A stretch of DNA of 63,713 bases from Promethearchaeota archaeon (lineage in GTDB: Archaea > Asgardarchaeota > Lokiarchaeia > Sigyniarchaeales > SOKP01): positions 1 to 63,713 of the forward strand of contig JAEOTZ010000073.1 of NCBI GenBank assembly GCA_016839585.1, in the 5' to 3' direction. The translations under genes and the position numbers were made by a program. Below, piece by piece: positions 8,747 through 18,278 of the stretch; the first letter of the stretch is position 1; every line of letters begins with the position of its first letter. The notes beneath the pieces are model-generated. The model ran no database searches. It was given only the letters and a program-made list of their open reading frames with translations, and had not been told where the DNA came from.

Positions 8747-10117
8747 ATGAGAAAAGGAATGGATCATAAATTTATTCACCCAATTGAGACACGCTATCGA
8801 ACTGAGATAGCAGCTCTTTTTACAGAAGAAAAAAAATTAGAAAATTGGTTAAAAGTAGAAGCAGCATTAGCTAGGGTACATGCAAAGCTTGGTAATATTC
8901 CAACAGAAGCTGCTGAAGAGATAAGTAAAAAGGCAAATATTAAATATGTTAAAGTTGAAAGAGTTAAGGAAATAGATAGCCAAATACACCACGATTTGAT
9001 GGCAATGGTTAAAAGTTTAGCTGAACAATGTGAAGGTGATGCTGGAAAATATATTCATTTAGGAGTTACCAGTTATGATATTGAAGATAGTGCTATGGGA
9101 TTACAGTTAAAAGCGGCATTAAATTATATTAGAGATTCTCTGAAAAATTTATTAAAAGAATTATTAAGAATTATTGCTGAAAAAAAGAACCTAGTCTGTA
9201 TTGGACGAACACACGGTCAACATGCAGTGCCTACTACATATGGAATGCGGTTTGGAATATGGGCATATGAAATTGATAGACATTTGGATCGTATTTTAGA
9301 AGTTTTAGAACGTATCTCGTATGGTAAAATGTCTGGTGCTGTGGGTACAATGGCTAGTTTTGGAAATAAAGGTATAGAAATACAAAATAATGTTATGAAA
9401 GAATTAGGTTTAAATCCTGTTCTTTTAGCCAACCAAATTATGCAAAGGGATAGGCATGCTGAAGTTTTGTTTTTAACTGCTTTAATTGGACAAACCCTTG
9501 CTAAGATAGCCCGAGAAAACCGGATTTTACAACGAAACGAAATAGCAGAAATGTTTGAACCCTTTAAAAAAGAACAAGTTGGAAGTTCTACAATGCCTCA
9601 CAAGAGAAATCCTCACAAGTCAGAGAGAATCTGTAGTTTAGCAAGAATTATTAAATCTAACGTTATTCCTGCATTGGATAATATAGTGTTAGAAGACGAG
9701 AGAGATATAACAAATTCTGCTTCTGAAAGGGTGATTTTTGCGGAAAATTTCATATTATTGGATTATATGATTAGAGAATTAAACCGTAATCTTGAAGGAA
9801 TTGAATTCAACGAAAGTAAAATAGAAGAAAATCTTAATCTTACTAAAGGTGCTTGTTTATCTGAAAGGGTTATGGTTGAGTTAGTTAAAAGAGGAATAGG
9901 AAGACAAGAAGGACATGAAATTTTAAGAGAAGCTGCAATAGTTTCAAGGAATGAAAATAAATTTATAAAGGATATTTTATATGAAAATCAAATAATCAGT
10001 AAACAGTTTTCTAAGGAAGAATTAGATCATTTATTGGATCCACATAAATATATTGGGACAGCGGTCGAGCAAACCGAAAATCTTTTGAAAATTCTAAAGA
10101 AAAAATATAATTGGTAA
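8747..10117 (+). CDS. purB: adenylosuccinate lyase
   Basis: A 456-residue fumarase/aspartase superfamily enzyme acting in purine synthesis at two steps: SAICAR to AICAR and adenylosuccinate to AMP, releasing fumarate. The superfamily signature GSSTMPHKRNPHKSE is near residue 277, and GRTHGQHAVPTTYG near residue 147 holds the catalytic His region. The ATG at 8747 gives MRKGMDHKFIHP; a second ATG at 8759 could be the true start, since PurB proteins often begin near that point. purM follows after 9 nt, so the two purine genes are almost certainly one operon, possibly including the PfkB kinase. Confidence 0.96.
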   Translation: MRKGMDHKFIHPIETRYRTEIAALFTEEKKLENWLKVEAALARVHAKLGNIPTEAAEEISKKANIKYVKVERVKEIDSQIHHDLMAMVKSLAEQCEGDAGKYIHLGVTSYDIEDSAMGLQLKAALNYIRDSLKNLLKELLRIIAEKKNLVCIGRTHGQHAVPTTYGMRFGIWAYEIDRHLDRILEVLERISYGKMSGAVGTMASFGNKGIEIQNNVMKELGLNPVLLANQIMQRDRHAEVLFLTALIGQTLAKIARENRILQRNEIAEMFEPFKKEQVGSSTMPHKRNPHKSERICSLARIIKSNVIPALDNIVLEDERDITNSASERVIFAENFILLDYMIRELNRNLEGIEFNESKIEENLNLTKGACLSERVMVELVKRGIGRQEGHEILREAAIVSRNENKFIKDILYENQIISKQFSKEELDHLLDPHKYIGTAVEQTENLLKILKKKYNW

Positions 10118-10126
10118 ATAAAAATA

Positions 10127-11308
10127 ATGGCTGAAAATAATAATTTATACTCACAATTGGGAGTTTCATCCAAAAAAGAAGATTTACACGAAGCAATTAA
10201 AGATGTTGATAAAGGAATTTTTCCAGGAGCTTTTTGCAAAATTGTTGAAGATATTGCAGGTAAAAAAGATTATTGTTCCATTTTCCATGAAGATGGAGCA
10301 GGCACAAAATCAAGTTTAGCATATATGTATTATCGGGAAACTGGGGATTTATCAGTTTTTAATGGTATAGTTCAGGATGCAATTGTTATGAATATTGATG
10401 ATATTTTGTGTGTAGGAGCTACAGGAAATATTTTTTTATCTAACACAATTGCAAGAAATGCTAAATTTATTACTGGGGATATAATTTCAACTATTATTAA
10501 GGAATATGAATCCTATAGTAAAAAATTATCATCACTCGGTTTAAAAATAATAACTTGTGGTGGAGAAACAGAAGATTTAGGAGATCTAGTTAAAACTTTA
10601 TCACTTTTTGCTTCAATTTTTACCAGAATGAAAAAGGAAGATGTAATTGATGCTAATAATATCAGTAAATCCGATATAATAATAGGTTTGGCTGGTTTTG
10701 GGAAAGCATCTTATGAAGATGAATACAATACCGGGATTGGAAGTAATGGATTAACCTTAGCAAGACATGGAACACTTAATCATGATTATTATAAGAAATA
10801 TCCAGAATGCTATGATCAAAATACTGATAAGGATCTGATTTTTTTTGGTAGGTATAAGTTAACTGATATGATAAACGAGATTAATTTAACAGTAGGAAAG
10901 GCTCTCTTATCTCCAACAAGAACTTATGCGCCTGTATTAATAGAAGTTTTAAAGAACTATAGAAAAGATATTCATGGTATAATTCATAATACTGGTGGAG
11001 GACAAACCAAAAGTCTAAATTTTGGTAAAAATATAAAATATGTGAAGAATAATCTCTTTCCTCTTCCTAAAATTTTTCAAATAATTCAACAATCTTCTGA
11101 GACTAATTGGAAAGAAATGTATAGTGTGTTTAATATGGGTCATAGATTGGAATTGTATTGCGATGAGTCAATAGCAAAAGAGATTATTAATATTGCTAAA
11201 AAGTTTGATATTGAAGGGAAGATTATCGGACAATGTGAAAAATCCCCTATAACAGATAAAAATATTATTGAAATACAATCCAAATTTGGCTCTTTTAATT
11301 ATAGTTAA
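10127..11308 (+). CDS. purM: phosphoribosylformylglycinamidine cyclo-ligase (AIR synthase), long Bacteroidota-like form
   Basis: A 393-residue PurM homologue, longer than the roughly 345 residues of the common enzyme. It converts FGAM to AIR with ATP, the fifth step of purine synthesis. Recognisable parts are HEDGAGTKSSLAY, MNIDDILCVGA, CGGETEDLGDLV, GIGSNGLTLARHG and LSPTRTYAPV. These, together with the tail VFNMGHRLELY, closely match my recollection of the long PurM of Bacteroidota rather than the usual archaeal or bacterial form. That suggests transfer from bacteria, to be tested by a tree. It follows purB by 9 nt and precedes the PfkB kinase by 12 nt. Confidence 0.9.
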   Translation: MAENNNLYSQLGVSSKKEDLHEAIKDVDKGIFPGAFCKIVEDIAGKKDYCSIFHEDGAGTKSSLAYMYYRETGDLSVFNGIVQDAIVMNIDDILCVGATGNIFLSNTIARNAKFITGDIISTIIKEYESYSKKLSSLGLKIITCGGETEDLGDLVKTLSLFASIFTRMKKEDVIDANNISKSDIIIGLAGFGKASYEDEYNTGIGSNGLTLARHGTLNHDYYKKYPECYDQNTDKDLIFFGRYKLTDMINEINLTVGKALLSPTRTYAPVLIEVLKNYRKDIHGIIHNTGGGQTKSLNFGKNIKYVKNNLFPLPKIFQIIQQSSETNWKEMYSVFNMGHRLELYCDESIAKEIINIAKKFDIEGKIIGQCEKSPITDKNIIEIQSKFGSFNYS

Positions 11309-11320
11309 CACTACTATTTT

Positions 11321-12274
11321 ATGACTGAATTTGATGTAATATGTATAGGAGCAGCTTTAGTAGATATAGTTGCTCAAGTTGAAAGATATCCAGCAGAAGA
11401 CGATGAAGTCTATGTGTCAGATTTAAGATTATTATCTGGAGGTGCTGCTGCAAATACGGCTTATGCATGTGCTAAAATGGGTTTGTTAACGGCTTTTCTT
11501 GGAAAGTTGGGTCTTAATGATACATTCGGTAATAAAATAATAAAAGATTTTAGCGAAGTTAAAGTAGTAACAACATTAATTAAATATTCAAATAAATATG
11601 GCACTGGATCTGCTTATGTAGCTCTAAATCGAGAAGGTGATCGGAGAATATATGCGTATAGTGGTGCAGCTAATTACCTTTCTAGAGATAACATTATAGA
11701 AGGAGAAATATCCTCAACAAAAGCAATCTTTTTAAGCAGTTTAAAAAATTTGGAACCATTTATTAAGGCAGCAAAGATTGGGAGAAAAAATAAGATTCCT
11801 GTAATATTAAATCCAGGTATGTTAATAATTGACCAAGGCCTTGAAAATATAAAAATATTACTTGAATATATTGATATTCTTATTTTATCTCAGAAAGAGT
11901 TTTCGACCCTTATGAACATCCAAGAACGTGAGTTAAACTTAAAAACTATTGAGGGAACCATGAAAAAACTTATCAGGTTAGGCATTAAAGTCATCATAGT
12001 TACAAGAGGTGAGATTGGAGCTTTATTATATACAAATCTCGATTTTGGATTAATACCTTCTATTAAAGTTAAACACGTAGTAGATACAACTGGTGCTGGT
12101 GATGCTTTTTCTGCTGGTTTTATTTATGGTTTTGTTCAGAATTTAAGTTTTGAGTTTGAAGCTCTTAAAAAAAATGTAAAAATTGGAAATTTCATTGCTG
12201 AAAAATGTATACAGAAATTAGGAGCAAGAAATGGAATCCCTTTTAGAGAAGAATTGAAATTAGTTTTTCCCTAA
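11321..12274 (+). CDS. PfkB/ribokinase-family kinase
   Basis: A 317-residue ribokinase-fold sugar or nucleoside kinase. The PfkB signature 2, DTTGAGDAFSAGF, near residue 255 carries the catalytic Asp and the anion hole. The N-terminal glycine-rich LLSGGAAANTAYACAKMG corresponds to signature 1. Phosphate transfer from ATP to an alcohol group of a sugar, nucleoside or related compound is expected. Its position just 12 nt after purB-purM suggests a nucleoside or ribose substrate, but the family is too broad to choose from sequence alone. Start ATG, no strong ribosome-binding site. Confidence 0.9.
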   Translation: MTEFDVICIGAALVDIVAQVERYPAEDDEVYVSDLRLLSGGAAANTAYACAKMGLLTAFLGKLGLNDTFGNKIIKDFSEVKVVTTLIKYSNKYGTGSAYVALNREGDRRIYAYSGAANYLSRDNIIEGEISSTKAIFLSSLKNLEPFIKAAKIGRKNKIPVILNPGMLIIDQGLENIKILLEYIDILILSQKEFSTLMNIQERELNLKTIEGTMKKLIRLGIKVIIVTRGEIGALLYTNLDFGLIPSIKVKHVVDTTGAGDAFSAGFIYGFVQNLSFEFEALKKNVKIGNFIAEKCIQKLGARNGIPFREELKLVFP

Positions 12275-12349
12275 ATATAAATAATAAAGTTTTTAATTTT
12301 ATAATTTAATAATTTTTTATTCAAGTATAATACTTTAAAATGATAGTTA

Positions 12350-13420
12350 ATGGGGAAACCAATATATAAAAAGAAGAAAACTATTCTTAAAGAAAGATTT
12401 AGATTTCTTTTTGTAGAAGTTTTTTGGTATTTTATGATTATTTTTGGATTAATCTTTCTTTCTTTAGCTTCATTAGAGTTCTTTGCGGATAAAAATTCCG
12501 TTTCTTATGGGATTATATTTTATATTGAACGAGCTATATTGATATTTATTGCAGTACCGATTACTTTTTTCATTTCTAAGTTTCTATCACAACCTCATAA
12601 AAGAGAGATTATTATTGAAGAGGATATTTCTCCATTCAAAGGATTTTTTATGCTATATAAAGTAACTAAAAAGAATTATAAATTTCAATTTTTGTATGGC
12701 TTTTTAATATATTTTCTGGTATTTTTACCCTTAGATATTTTTACCTACCTTTTAATACCTGATATGGTTAGCTATCAAGCTTTTTCTTTAGGTTCTAACG
12801 CATCAAACTCTTATTTATTTAGAGACTATTTTACATTTTTAATATCTGTCATTATAATTCAATTATGTGTTTCTTTTACAGAAGAAACAATTTTTAGAGG
12901 TTTTATTACTAAATCGGGGAGTGAACATATAAATGGAATATCTGCTGTTATAATAGCTTCTCTTGCTTGGGGATTAGGTCATTTTGCTTATTATTTTGAT
13001 CCTATAAGTGAAGCTTATCCATTTTGGTATCCCTTCATTTGGTTTACACAAGCATCCATAATAGGAATAATTCTTTCCCTTCTCGTTTTAAGAAGGAAAT
13101 GGATATTTCCAGTAATTCTCGCACATGCTTTAAATAATATAATTTCAGCACATACCTTGTGGAATTTTTTTGATGGAAATGATTTTGCTACTATTGTTTT
13201 ATTTCTTTATTATCCATTGCTAATTATAGGTATTATATTATTTATTTGGCAATTTCCAAGAATTAAAGAAAGTGTATCAATAGGATTCAAATTACTAAAA
13301 ACATATTTCAAAAGTGATAGGGAATATTCGGAATCTCTTGGTGATAAGTTATTTATAATCTTCATAGATTTGTTGATAGGTATAATTGTTTTTTTAGTGG
13401 GTTTTATGATTTTAATATAA
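12350..13420 (+). CDS. CPBP-family (CAAX-type) intramembrane metalloprotease
   Basis: A 356-residue multi-spanning membrane protein with the motifs of the CPBP/Abi family: the glutamate pair EETIFRG near residue 177, WGLGHFAYYF about 35 residues later, and ILAHALNN near residue 260. The Glu and His residues bind the metal in the prenyl-protein protease Rce1 family. Hydrophobic segments are seen on both sides, with a basic cytoplasmic N-terminus. Archaeal members have few known substrates. The Asgard context with Ras-like GTPases makes a Rce1-like role tempting, but the GTPase in this window lacks a CAAX tail, so no partner can be named. Confidence 0.88.
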   Translation: MGKPIYKKKKTILKERFRFLFVEVFWYFMIIFGLIFLSLASLEFFADKNSVSYGIIFYIERAILIFIAVPITFFISKFLSQPHKREIIIEEDISPFKGFFMLYKVTKKNYKFQFLYGFLIYFLVFLPLDIFTYLLIPDMVSYQAFSLGSNASNSYLFRDYFTFLISVIIIQLCVSFTEETIFRGFITKSGSEHINGISAVIIASLAWGLGHFAYYFDPISEAYPFWYPFIWFTQASIIGIILSLLVLRRKWIFPVILAHALNNIISAHTLWNFFDGNDFATIVLFLYYPLLIIGIILFIWQFPRIKESVSIGFKLLKTYFKSDREYSESLGDKLFIIFIDLLIGIIVFLVGFMILI

Positions 13421-13435
13421 AGGAGTGATATTTCT

Positions 13436-13972
13436 ATGAAAATTGGGATTTTAGCTGATACTCATATTACAATTAAAGATGACCCCCAGAAACTTGAGTT
13501 GTTAATATCCCAATTAAACCAGATATTTAAGGATGTAGATGAAATAATCCATGCTGGTGATCTATGTGAAAAATTTTTTTTAGAGGAACTTAATAAAATT
13601 GCTCCAACGAAATGTGTTAAGGGAAATTTGGACAAAATTGAGGATTTAGAAGATTTTATTAAATTTTCAGTTGGTTGTTATAATATAGGAGTAATCCATC
13701 AATTACCCCAAAATCTTGAAGAATTTATTAGAAAACACGATCTAAATGTATTAATTCATGGTCATGATCATCAACCGATCATAGAAGGTACATCCTATAA
13801 TACACTTCTTTTAAATCCGGGTTCACCAACAAAACCAAAAGCACCTCCTCCAAAAGCGGGATTTGAACCACCAATTGCAAGACCAAGCGTGTTAATTTTA
13901 AATATCGATGAGAATGATATTATATCAACATTTATAATAAATTTAGATAGTATAAAAAAACAAATAAGTTAA
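13436..13972 (+). CDS. YfcE/MJ0936-type metallophosphoesterase
   Basis: A 178-residue calcineurin-like phosphoesterase. Metal-binding motifs are in order: ILADTHI (residues 4-10), HAGDL near residue 40, GNLD near residue 62, and HGHDHQP near residue 103, followed by NPGSPT. This is the compact YfcE/MJ0936 type, which shows phosphodiesterase activity on small test substrates. A clear Shine-Dalgarno AGGAGTGAT (13421-13429) sits six bases before the ATG, one of the best ribosome-binding sites in the window. It follows the CPBP protease by 15 nt and is probably co-transcribed. Physiological substrate unknown. Confidence 0.9.
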   Translation: MKIGILADTHITIKDDPQKLELLISQLNQIFKDVDEIIHAGDLCEKFFLEELNKIAPTKCVKGNLDKIEDLEDFIKFSVGCYNIGVIHQLPQNLEEFIRKHDLNVLIHGHDHQPIIEGTSYNTLLLNPGSPTKPKAPPPKAGFEPPIARPSVLILNIDENDIISTFIINLDSIKKQIS

Positions 13973-14093
13973 AAATAAATATAAAATAGTTCATATTATT
14001 CATAAAAAGATACTTTATGAAAGAGAATCTTAGAATAATTCTCAGTTTTTCTTTTAGAATAATTTTAAATACTATAAAAGAGAGTGTATTAAT

Positions 14094-14492
14094 TTGGTTA
14101 GTAGATTGGAAATGGTTCTGAAGGAACTTAATGAAAATGGTAATTTTCGAGCATCTTTATTCTCCACATCAGCAGGATTAGTTTTAGCATCTCAAAAAGC
14201 TGAGGATGTTGATGAAAGAGTAATCGCTGCTATGGGTTCCCTATTAAGCGATGCAGCGTATAAAGCTGCTGAAGAAATGAATTTATCAGAAGTCCAAAGT
14301 ATGAAAATTAAATATAAAGATGATTATATTATCTGTCGAAATATTATTATTGAAGACAGTAACACACAATTTATATTAGCAGTATTGAGTGTATTACCAG
14401 ATTCTGATGATGTTGAGAAATATTATGACCAATTGCTTGATTGGGCTGTAGATAATAGCTCTTCAGACCTTGAAAAGTTATCGACAATCTAA
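14094..14492 (+). CDS. roadblock/LC7-domain protein
   Basis: A 132-residue single-domain protein of the roadblock/LC7 (MglB-like) fold. It opens with a helix (LEMVLKELNENG), then the typical strand pair FRASLFSTSAGLVLASQ, a long central helix (RVIAAMGSLLSDAAYKAAEEM) and a C-terminal strand and helix. Roadblock proteins dimerise and often regulate small GTPases; they are abundant in Asgard archaea together with Ras-like GTPases. The start is TTG. It stands alone between a phosphoesterase gene and a convergent hydrolase gene, so its GTPase partner cannot be read from context. Confidence 0.88.
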   Translation: MVSRLEMVLKELNENGNFRASLFSTSAGLVLASQKAEDVDERVIAAMGSLLSDAAYKAAEEMNLSEVQSMKIKYKDDYIICRNIIIEDSNTQFILAVLSVLPDSDDVEKYYDQLLDWAVDNSSSDLEKLSTI

Positions 14493-14528
14493 TAATTAAA
14501 TTTTCTTTTATATAAGATTTTATAATTT

Positions 14529-15167
14529 TTATTTTATAGATTGGTAAAATTTGAAAACTTTCTCAGAAATTTGGTCCTCATAACCCCAATAAAAATGGTC
14601 TGCTCCTGAAATAATTTCATATTGCTTAGGTTCAATATAATACTTATAATGGTCAAAAAAGTTATCAAATGAGGCAACATTATCTCTGTCTCCTTGAAGA
14701 AAAAATTTAGGTTTTTCTGATTGGGAGAGTTTCTTGTAATTAATTCCCATAAAATCCCAGGGAAAAGAGATAGCAATATAACCTATTACTTTATCTGAAT
14801 GATTTACAGTAGAACAACCTATTGCAGCACCATAAGAATAACCACAAATAATAATTTTTTTAAAATATTTCTCATTTACTAAAAAATTGATACAAGCTTT
14901 GACATCACTTAATTCTCCTCTTCCATTAGAATGAGTACCTGTTGATCTTCCAACAGCTCGGAAATTAAACCTGATACACGAAATTTCATTTTTAATGAAA
15001 ATATTAAAAATTGCAGATACAACATTATTAAACATATCCCCCCCAAATTTAGGGTGGGGGTGACAGATTAAAACTACATGCTTATCTTTATTTAATTTTG
15101 ATTGAAAGTATTCTGTTTCGAGTTTTATCTCATTATTTGAGATAAATATTTTTTCAATTTCTACCAT
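14529..15167 (-). CDS. alpha/beta hydrolase
   Basis: A 212-residue alpha/beta hydrolase of the short dienelactone-hydrolase-like type. An HPHPKFGGD loop near residue 36 forms the oxyanion region, the nucleophile elbow GYSYGA lies near residue 105, an Asp in QGDRDNV near residue 160 and the His in GADHFYWG near residue 190 complete the catalytic triad. FNFRAVGRSTG is typical of the COG2945 group. Probably a cytoplasmic esterase. It converges with the roadblock gene and is divergent from nadC (57 nt between starts). Confidence 0.85.
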   Translation of the reverse strand: MVEIEKIFISNNEIKLETEYFQSKLNKDKHVVLICHPHPKFGGDMFNNVVSAIFNIFIKNEISCIRFNFRAVGRSTGTHSNGRGELSDVKACINFLVNEKYFKKIIICGYSYGAAIGCSTVNHSDKVIGYIAISFPWDFMGINYKKLSQSEKPKFFLQGDRDNVASFDNFFDHYKYYIEPKQYEIISGADHFYWGYEDQISEKVFKFYQSIK

Positions 15168-15224
15168 AATTTTATTTAATTTTTTATCTATAATAATAAT
15201 ACTACTTATACTTCCGCGATAAAA

Positions 15225-16079
15225 ATGAGTTATAACAAAATTATAATAGAAAAAAAAATTAGGGAATTTCTAATAGAAGACTGTAATTATATTGACGTAA
15301 GTTCAAAATTTATCGATAAAGAAGCTCAAACTTCTTCAAAAATTATAGTGAAAAGTGATGGATATGTTTCGGGCTTAGAAGAATTAAAAATTTTATATGA
15401 TCTTTTGAAAGTAACTACAAATTTATTAAAAAAGGATGCAGATGAGGTTAAAAAAGGGGATATCATTGTAGCATTAAAAGGAAAAATAAAAGATATACTT
15501 TTTGGAGAGAGAGTAGGCTTAAATCTTATTACCCATATGAGCTCTATAACATCAACAGTAAGAGATTTTGTTAAAAAAGTCAAAGATTCTGGTAAAAATG
15601 TTAAAATAGCATGTACTCGTAAAACAATTCCAGGAATGAGGATTTTTGAGAAAAAAGCAGCTGAATATGGACAGGGAGATCCACATAGATTTTCCCTAGA
15701 TGATATGATTTTACTAAAGGATACTCATTTGAGATATTATAATGGAAATGTTGAAAAAATTCTAAAAGATGTAAAAAAATTAGCCAGTTTTACTAAAAAA
15801 ATTGAGATCGAAGTTGAAAAAGTTAATGATGTTCTTATTGCGGCCGAGAATGGAGCAGATATAATTATGTTAGATAATATGAGCCCTGATATGGTTGAAG
15901 ATGCTATAAATTTGCTAAAAATAAATAATTTACGAGAGAGTGTACTTATAGAAATTTCAGGGGGTATAACTTTAGAAAATATTATTGATTATTTAATATC
16001 AGAACCAGATATAATAAGCATAGGTGAATTAACGCAATTCCCATCGCATAAAATGGATTTTTCCCTTCGATTTGATTAA
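15225..16079 (+). CDS. nadC: nicotinate-nucleotide pyrophosphorylase (carboxylating)
   Basis: A 284-residue quinolinate phosphoribosyltransferase, which joins quinolinate and PRPP to give nicotinate mononucleotide for NAD synthesis. The core TRKTIPGMRIFEKKA near residue 130 and MILLKDTHL near residue 160 match the NadC family, as do MLDNMSPD and the closing IISIGELTQFP and DFSLRF. The molybdenum-linked homologue ModD is a possible alternative but no molybdate genes are nearby. NAD kinase is encoded elsewhere in the window (29187), while NadA and NadB are not. Start ATG. Confidence 0.9.
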   Translation: MSYNKIIIEKKIREFLIEDCNYIDVSSKFIDKEAQTSSKIIVKSDGYVSGLEELKILYDLLKVTTNLLKKDADEVKKGDIIVALKGKIKDILFGERVGLNLITHMSSITSTVRDFVKKVKDSGKNVKIACTRKTIPGMRIFEKKAAEYGQGDPHRFSLDDMILLKDTHLRYYNGNVEKILKDVKKLASFTKKIEIEVEKVNDVLIAAENGADIIMLDNMSPDMVEDAINLLKINNLRESVLIEISGGITLENIIDYLISEPDIISIGELTQFPSHKMDFSLRFD

Positions 16080-16086
16080 AAAAATT

Positions 16087-16479
16087 TTAATCTATAATAA
16101 TTTCACGGATAGAACAGATAACATCTTTTATTTTAGCTAATTGCTTATACAAATCCTTAATTAACTCAATTTCTCCTACGAGTAAGATTAATTCTATCTT
16201 CTTTTCTGCGATTCGCCAATCTGTTATTGTTTTAATAATTTGATGGAATTTTGAGCATAAATCAGAGATCTGATCGATAATTACACTTTTAAAAGGATAG
16301 ACTAGATTTATAGCCATAATTTTGTATCCCTTTAAATTTTCAAATTTTTCATGCTTTTCGATAAAGTTTATTATTGAATCTCTTAATGCTTCACTTTTAG
16401 AATTAAATCCACTTAAGTTTCGAACTTTTTCAAATCTATCTAATAAATCATCACTAATTTGTAATGATATTATTGGCAT
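16087..16479 (-). CDS. ribbon-helix-helix transcriptional regulator (NikR-like)
   Basis: A 130-residue protein with an N-terminal ribbon-helix-helix domain (MPIISLQISDDLLDRFEKV, then SKSEALRDSIINFI) and a C-terminal domain of about 80 residues with the beta-alpha-beta outline of NikR/ACT-like regulators. The His-rich nickel site of true NikR is not visible, so the ligand is unknown. It is followed downstream by the convergent nadC (8 nt) and lies just below the sugar isomerase gene on the same strand, which it might control. DNA binding as a dimer is expected for the family. Confidence 0.83.
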   Translation of the reverse strand: MPIISLQISDDLLDRFEKVRNLSGFNSKSEALRDSIINFIEKHEKFENLKGYKIMAINLVYPFKSVIIDQISDLCSKFHQIIKTITDWRIAEKKIELILLVGEIELIKDLYKQLAKIKDVICSIREIIID

Positions 16480-16547
16480 TATAATATTTATTAAAGAAGA
16501 GTTTATAAAAAAATTTATTTTAGATTTTGGAAAATTTATTTCACATT

Positions 16548-17381
16548 TTAGAAAAAGTTATGTATAAACTCTATACTTTGAGTCAATTCTTTTGCTGAGG
16601 ACAATTCAATAATTAATGCCCCTGTATAATTATAACTCTTTATTATTTCAAAAATTTCATCAAAATTGACCTTTCCTGTTCCTAGTGGTGGATGTGTATC
16701 TGATTTTTTACTGAAATTGTCTACGAGATGAATATTTTTTATTTTACTATGAAATTTTTCCCATAGTAGTTTTACATTCCCATCACAGGTGTAAAAATGG
16801 CTTGTATCATAGGTAAGAAATAGATTAGATTGATGGATCTTAGAAAATATATCTTCAATGTTGTTTTCATCCAACATTATATAACAATTCTTTGGCATAT
16901 TCTCAATACAAACAGTTATATCAATTCCATTTGTGAATTCTAATAAGCTTTTTACTGATTGAGCTAGTTGCATTTTATTAAATTCTCTAATAGAATTTAT
17001 TAGAAAATTAGCTAGACCTGGATGAATTGTCATTATTTTTGCTCTAACTTTTTTACAGATTTTTGCAGTATTGCAATAAGTTTCTATAGATGCTTTAGAG
17101 ATATCATAATTATGCGAGCATAAATTTACATCAATGAAAGGTCCGTGGATTTGCTTTTTTATTGAATAAGAATTGATTATATCAATATACTTTTGTTGGT
17201 TTGTACTATTAAATATTTCAGGAGGATCTAATACCAGTTCTACAACTTTAATATTATTTTCTTCAGCAAATTTAAGGCAATCCTCGGAAGCTTTAAGTAA
17301 TAAGTCAAACAAGTTCTCAAACTTACCTAAAAGTCCATATTCGATTATGTGCCCTAATGAACTTATACCTAATTCTTGCAT
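16548..17381 (-). CDS. sugar phosphate isomerase/epimerase-like TIM barrel
   Basis: A 277-residue AP-endonuclease-2/xylose-isomerase-like TIM barrel. Metal-binding positions can be seen in VVELVLDPPEI, IHGPFIDVN, MTIHPGLANF, CIENMP, TYDTSHFYTC, KNIHLVDN and the final ALIIELSSAKE. The family includes sugar isomerases, inosose dehydratases and endonuclease IV. The lack of a recognisable Endo IV pattern favours sugar metabolism. The neighbouring class II aldolase on the same strand supports a short sugar-phosphate pathway (isomerase plus aldolase). Substrate unknown. Confidence 0.82.
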   Translation of the reverse strand: MQELGISSLGHIIEYGLLGKFENLFDLLLKASEDCLKFAEENNIKVVELVLDPPEIFNSTNQQKYIDIINSYSIKKQIHGPFIDVNLCSHNYDISKASIETYCNTAKICKKVRAKIMTIHPGLANFLINSIREFNKMQLAQSVKSLLEFTNGIDITVCIENMPKNCYIMLDENNIEDIFSKIHQSNLFLTYDTSHFYTCDGNVKLLWEKFHSKIKNIHLVDNFSKKSDTHPPLGTGKVNFDEIFEIIKSYNYTGALIIELSSAKELTQSIEFIHNFF

Positions 17382-17403
17382 TCCTAATCAATTTCATAAA
17401 TTT

Positions 17404-18087
17404 TTAAGATTTTTTCTTTCGCATACTACGAGGATAATTCGCAAATAAACTCTCAAAGTGCTTTTGGAACCTTTCAGCATGTTCTTTAGAAATAATTTTA
17501 GGTTCTCCTATTTGTAATGCACCCCAATACATTTTTGCAAGCTTTTCTACCAATTCAGCAAATTTTACTGCATGTCCTAAAGATTTACCACAAATAATTA
17601 CTCCGTGATTAGCTAATAACGCAGCGTTTTTAATATCTAAAGCTTGAAGTGCTGTTTCTCCTATCTCATCTGTGTGAGCTTTTCCAAATGGAGCAACATC
17701 AACAGAACCTCCTAAAAAAACAACTTGCTCTTCCATTATGATTGGTATATTTTTTCTTACAATAGATAGTATTGTAGCAAAAGTCGAATGTGTATGAATT
17801 ACGCATTGGACTTTTGGTCGTGATTTATAAATAGCTATATGAAGCTTTATTTCAGTTGATGGGAGTTTTTTAGCACTTATTGTTGTACCATCAAGACTCA
17901 TATGAACGATATCTTCTATTTTTAAAGATTCATATTGATTAAAAGATGGAGTGATGAAAAATTCATCTTTTTTTACATTTCTTACGCTTATATTTCCTTC
18001 TCCAGCCTCAACTAACCCTTTAGCGAAAATTGCTTTTGCCCCTTCAACTAATTCTGACCTAAGTTGATCTTCCTTACTTATTACCAT
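17404..18087 (-). CDS. class II aldolase/adducin-family protein
   Basis: A 227-residue zinc-dependent class II aldolase of the fuculose-phosphate aldolase type. The zinc ligands HTHST near residue 99 and a third His in LLANHGVIICG near residue 160 are present, along with GNISVR near the N-terminus and the catalytic Glu region (IIMEEQ). It likely cleaves or epimerises a sugar phosphate to give dihydroxyacetone phosphate or an aldehyde. It lies 22 nt upstream of the TIM-barrel isomerase and the pair is probably one operon. Related enzymes act in methionine salvage and riboflavin or archaeal ribose routes, so the exact reaction stays open. Confidence 0.87.
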   Translation of the reverse strand: MVISKEDQLRSELVEGAKAIFAKGLVEAGEGNISVRNVKKDEFFITPSFNQYESLKIEDIVHMSLDGTTISAKKLPSTEIKLHIAIYKSRPKVQCVIHTHSTFATILSIVRKNIPIIMEEQVVFLGGSVDVAPFGKAHTDEIGETALQALDIKNAALLANHGVIICGKSLGHAVKFAELVEKLAKMYWGALQIGEPKIISKEHAERFQKHFESLFANYPRSMRKKKS

Positions 18088-18278
18088 AAATATTATAATT
18101 AAAACTGAGTTAAAAATATATTTTGAAATTTTAAAGAGGATGTTTCGTTATGGTTTGGATTATTAGATATACTTTAAAAATTTTTAATAGTCTTTATCTT
18201 TAAATCTATTCTGATAATACCTAAATTGTCATATATTTATTAGATGTTTGAAAGATTTTAATTTTTTAATAGAAAACA

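Noticed and set aside
15225-16079. ModD instead of NadC
   Set aside because: No molybdate transport or cofactor genes are near, and the core motifs read as quinolinate phosphoribosyltransferase.
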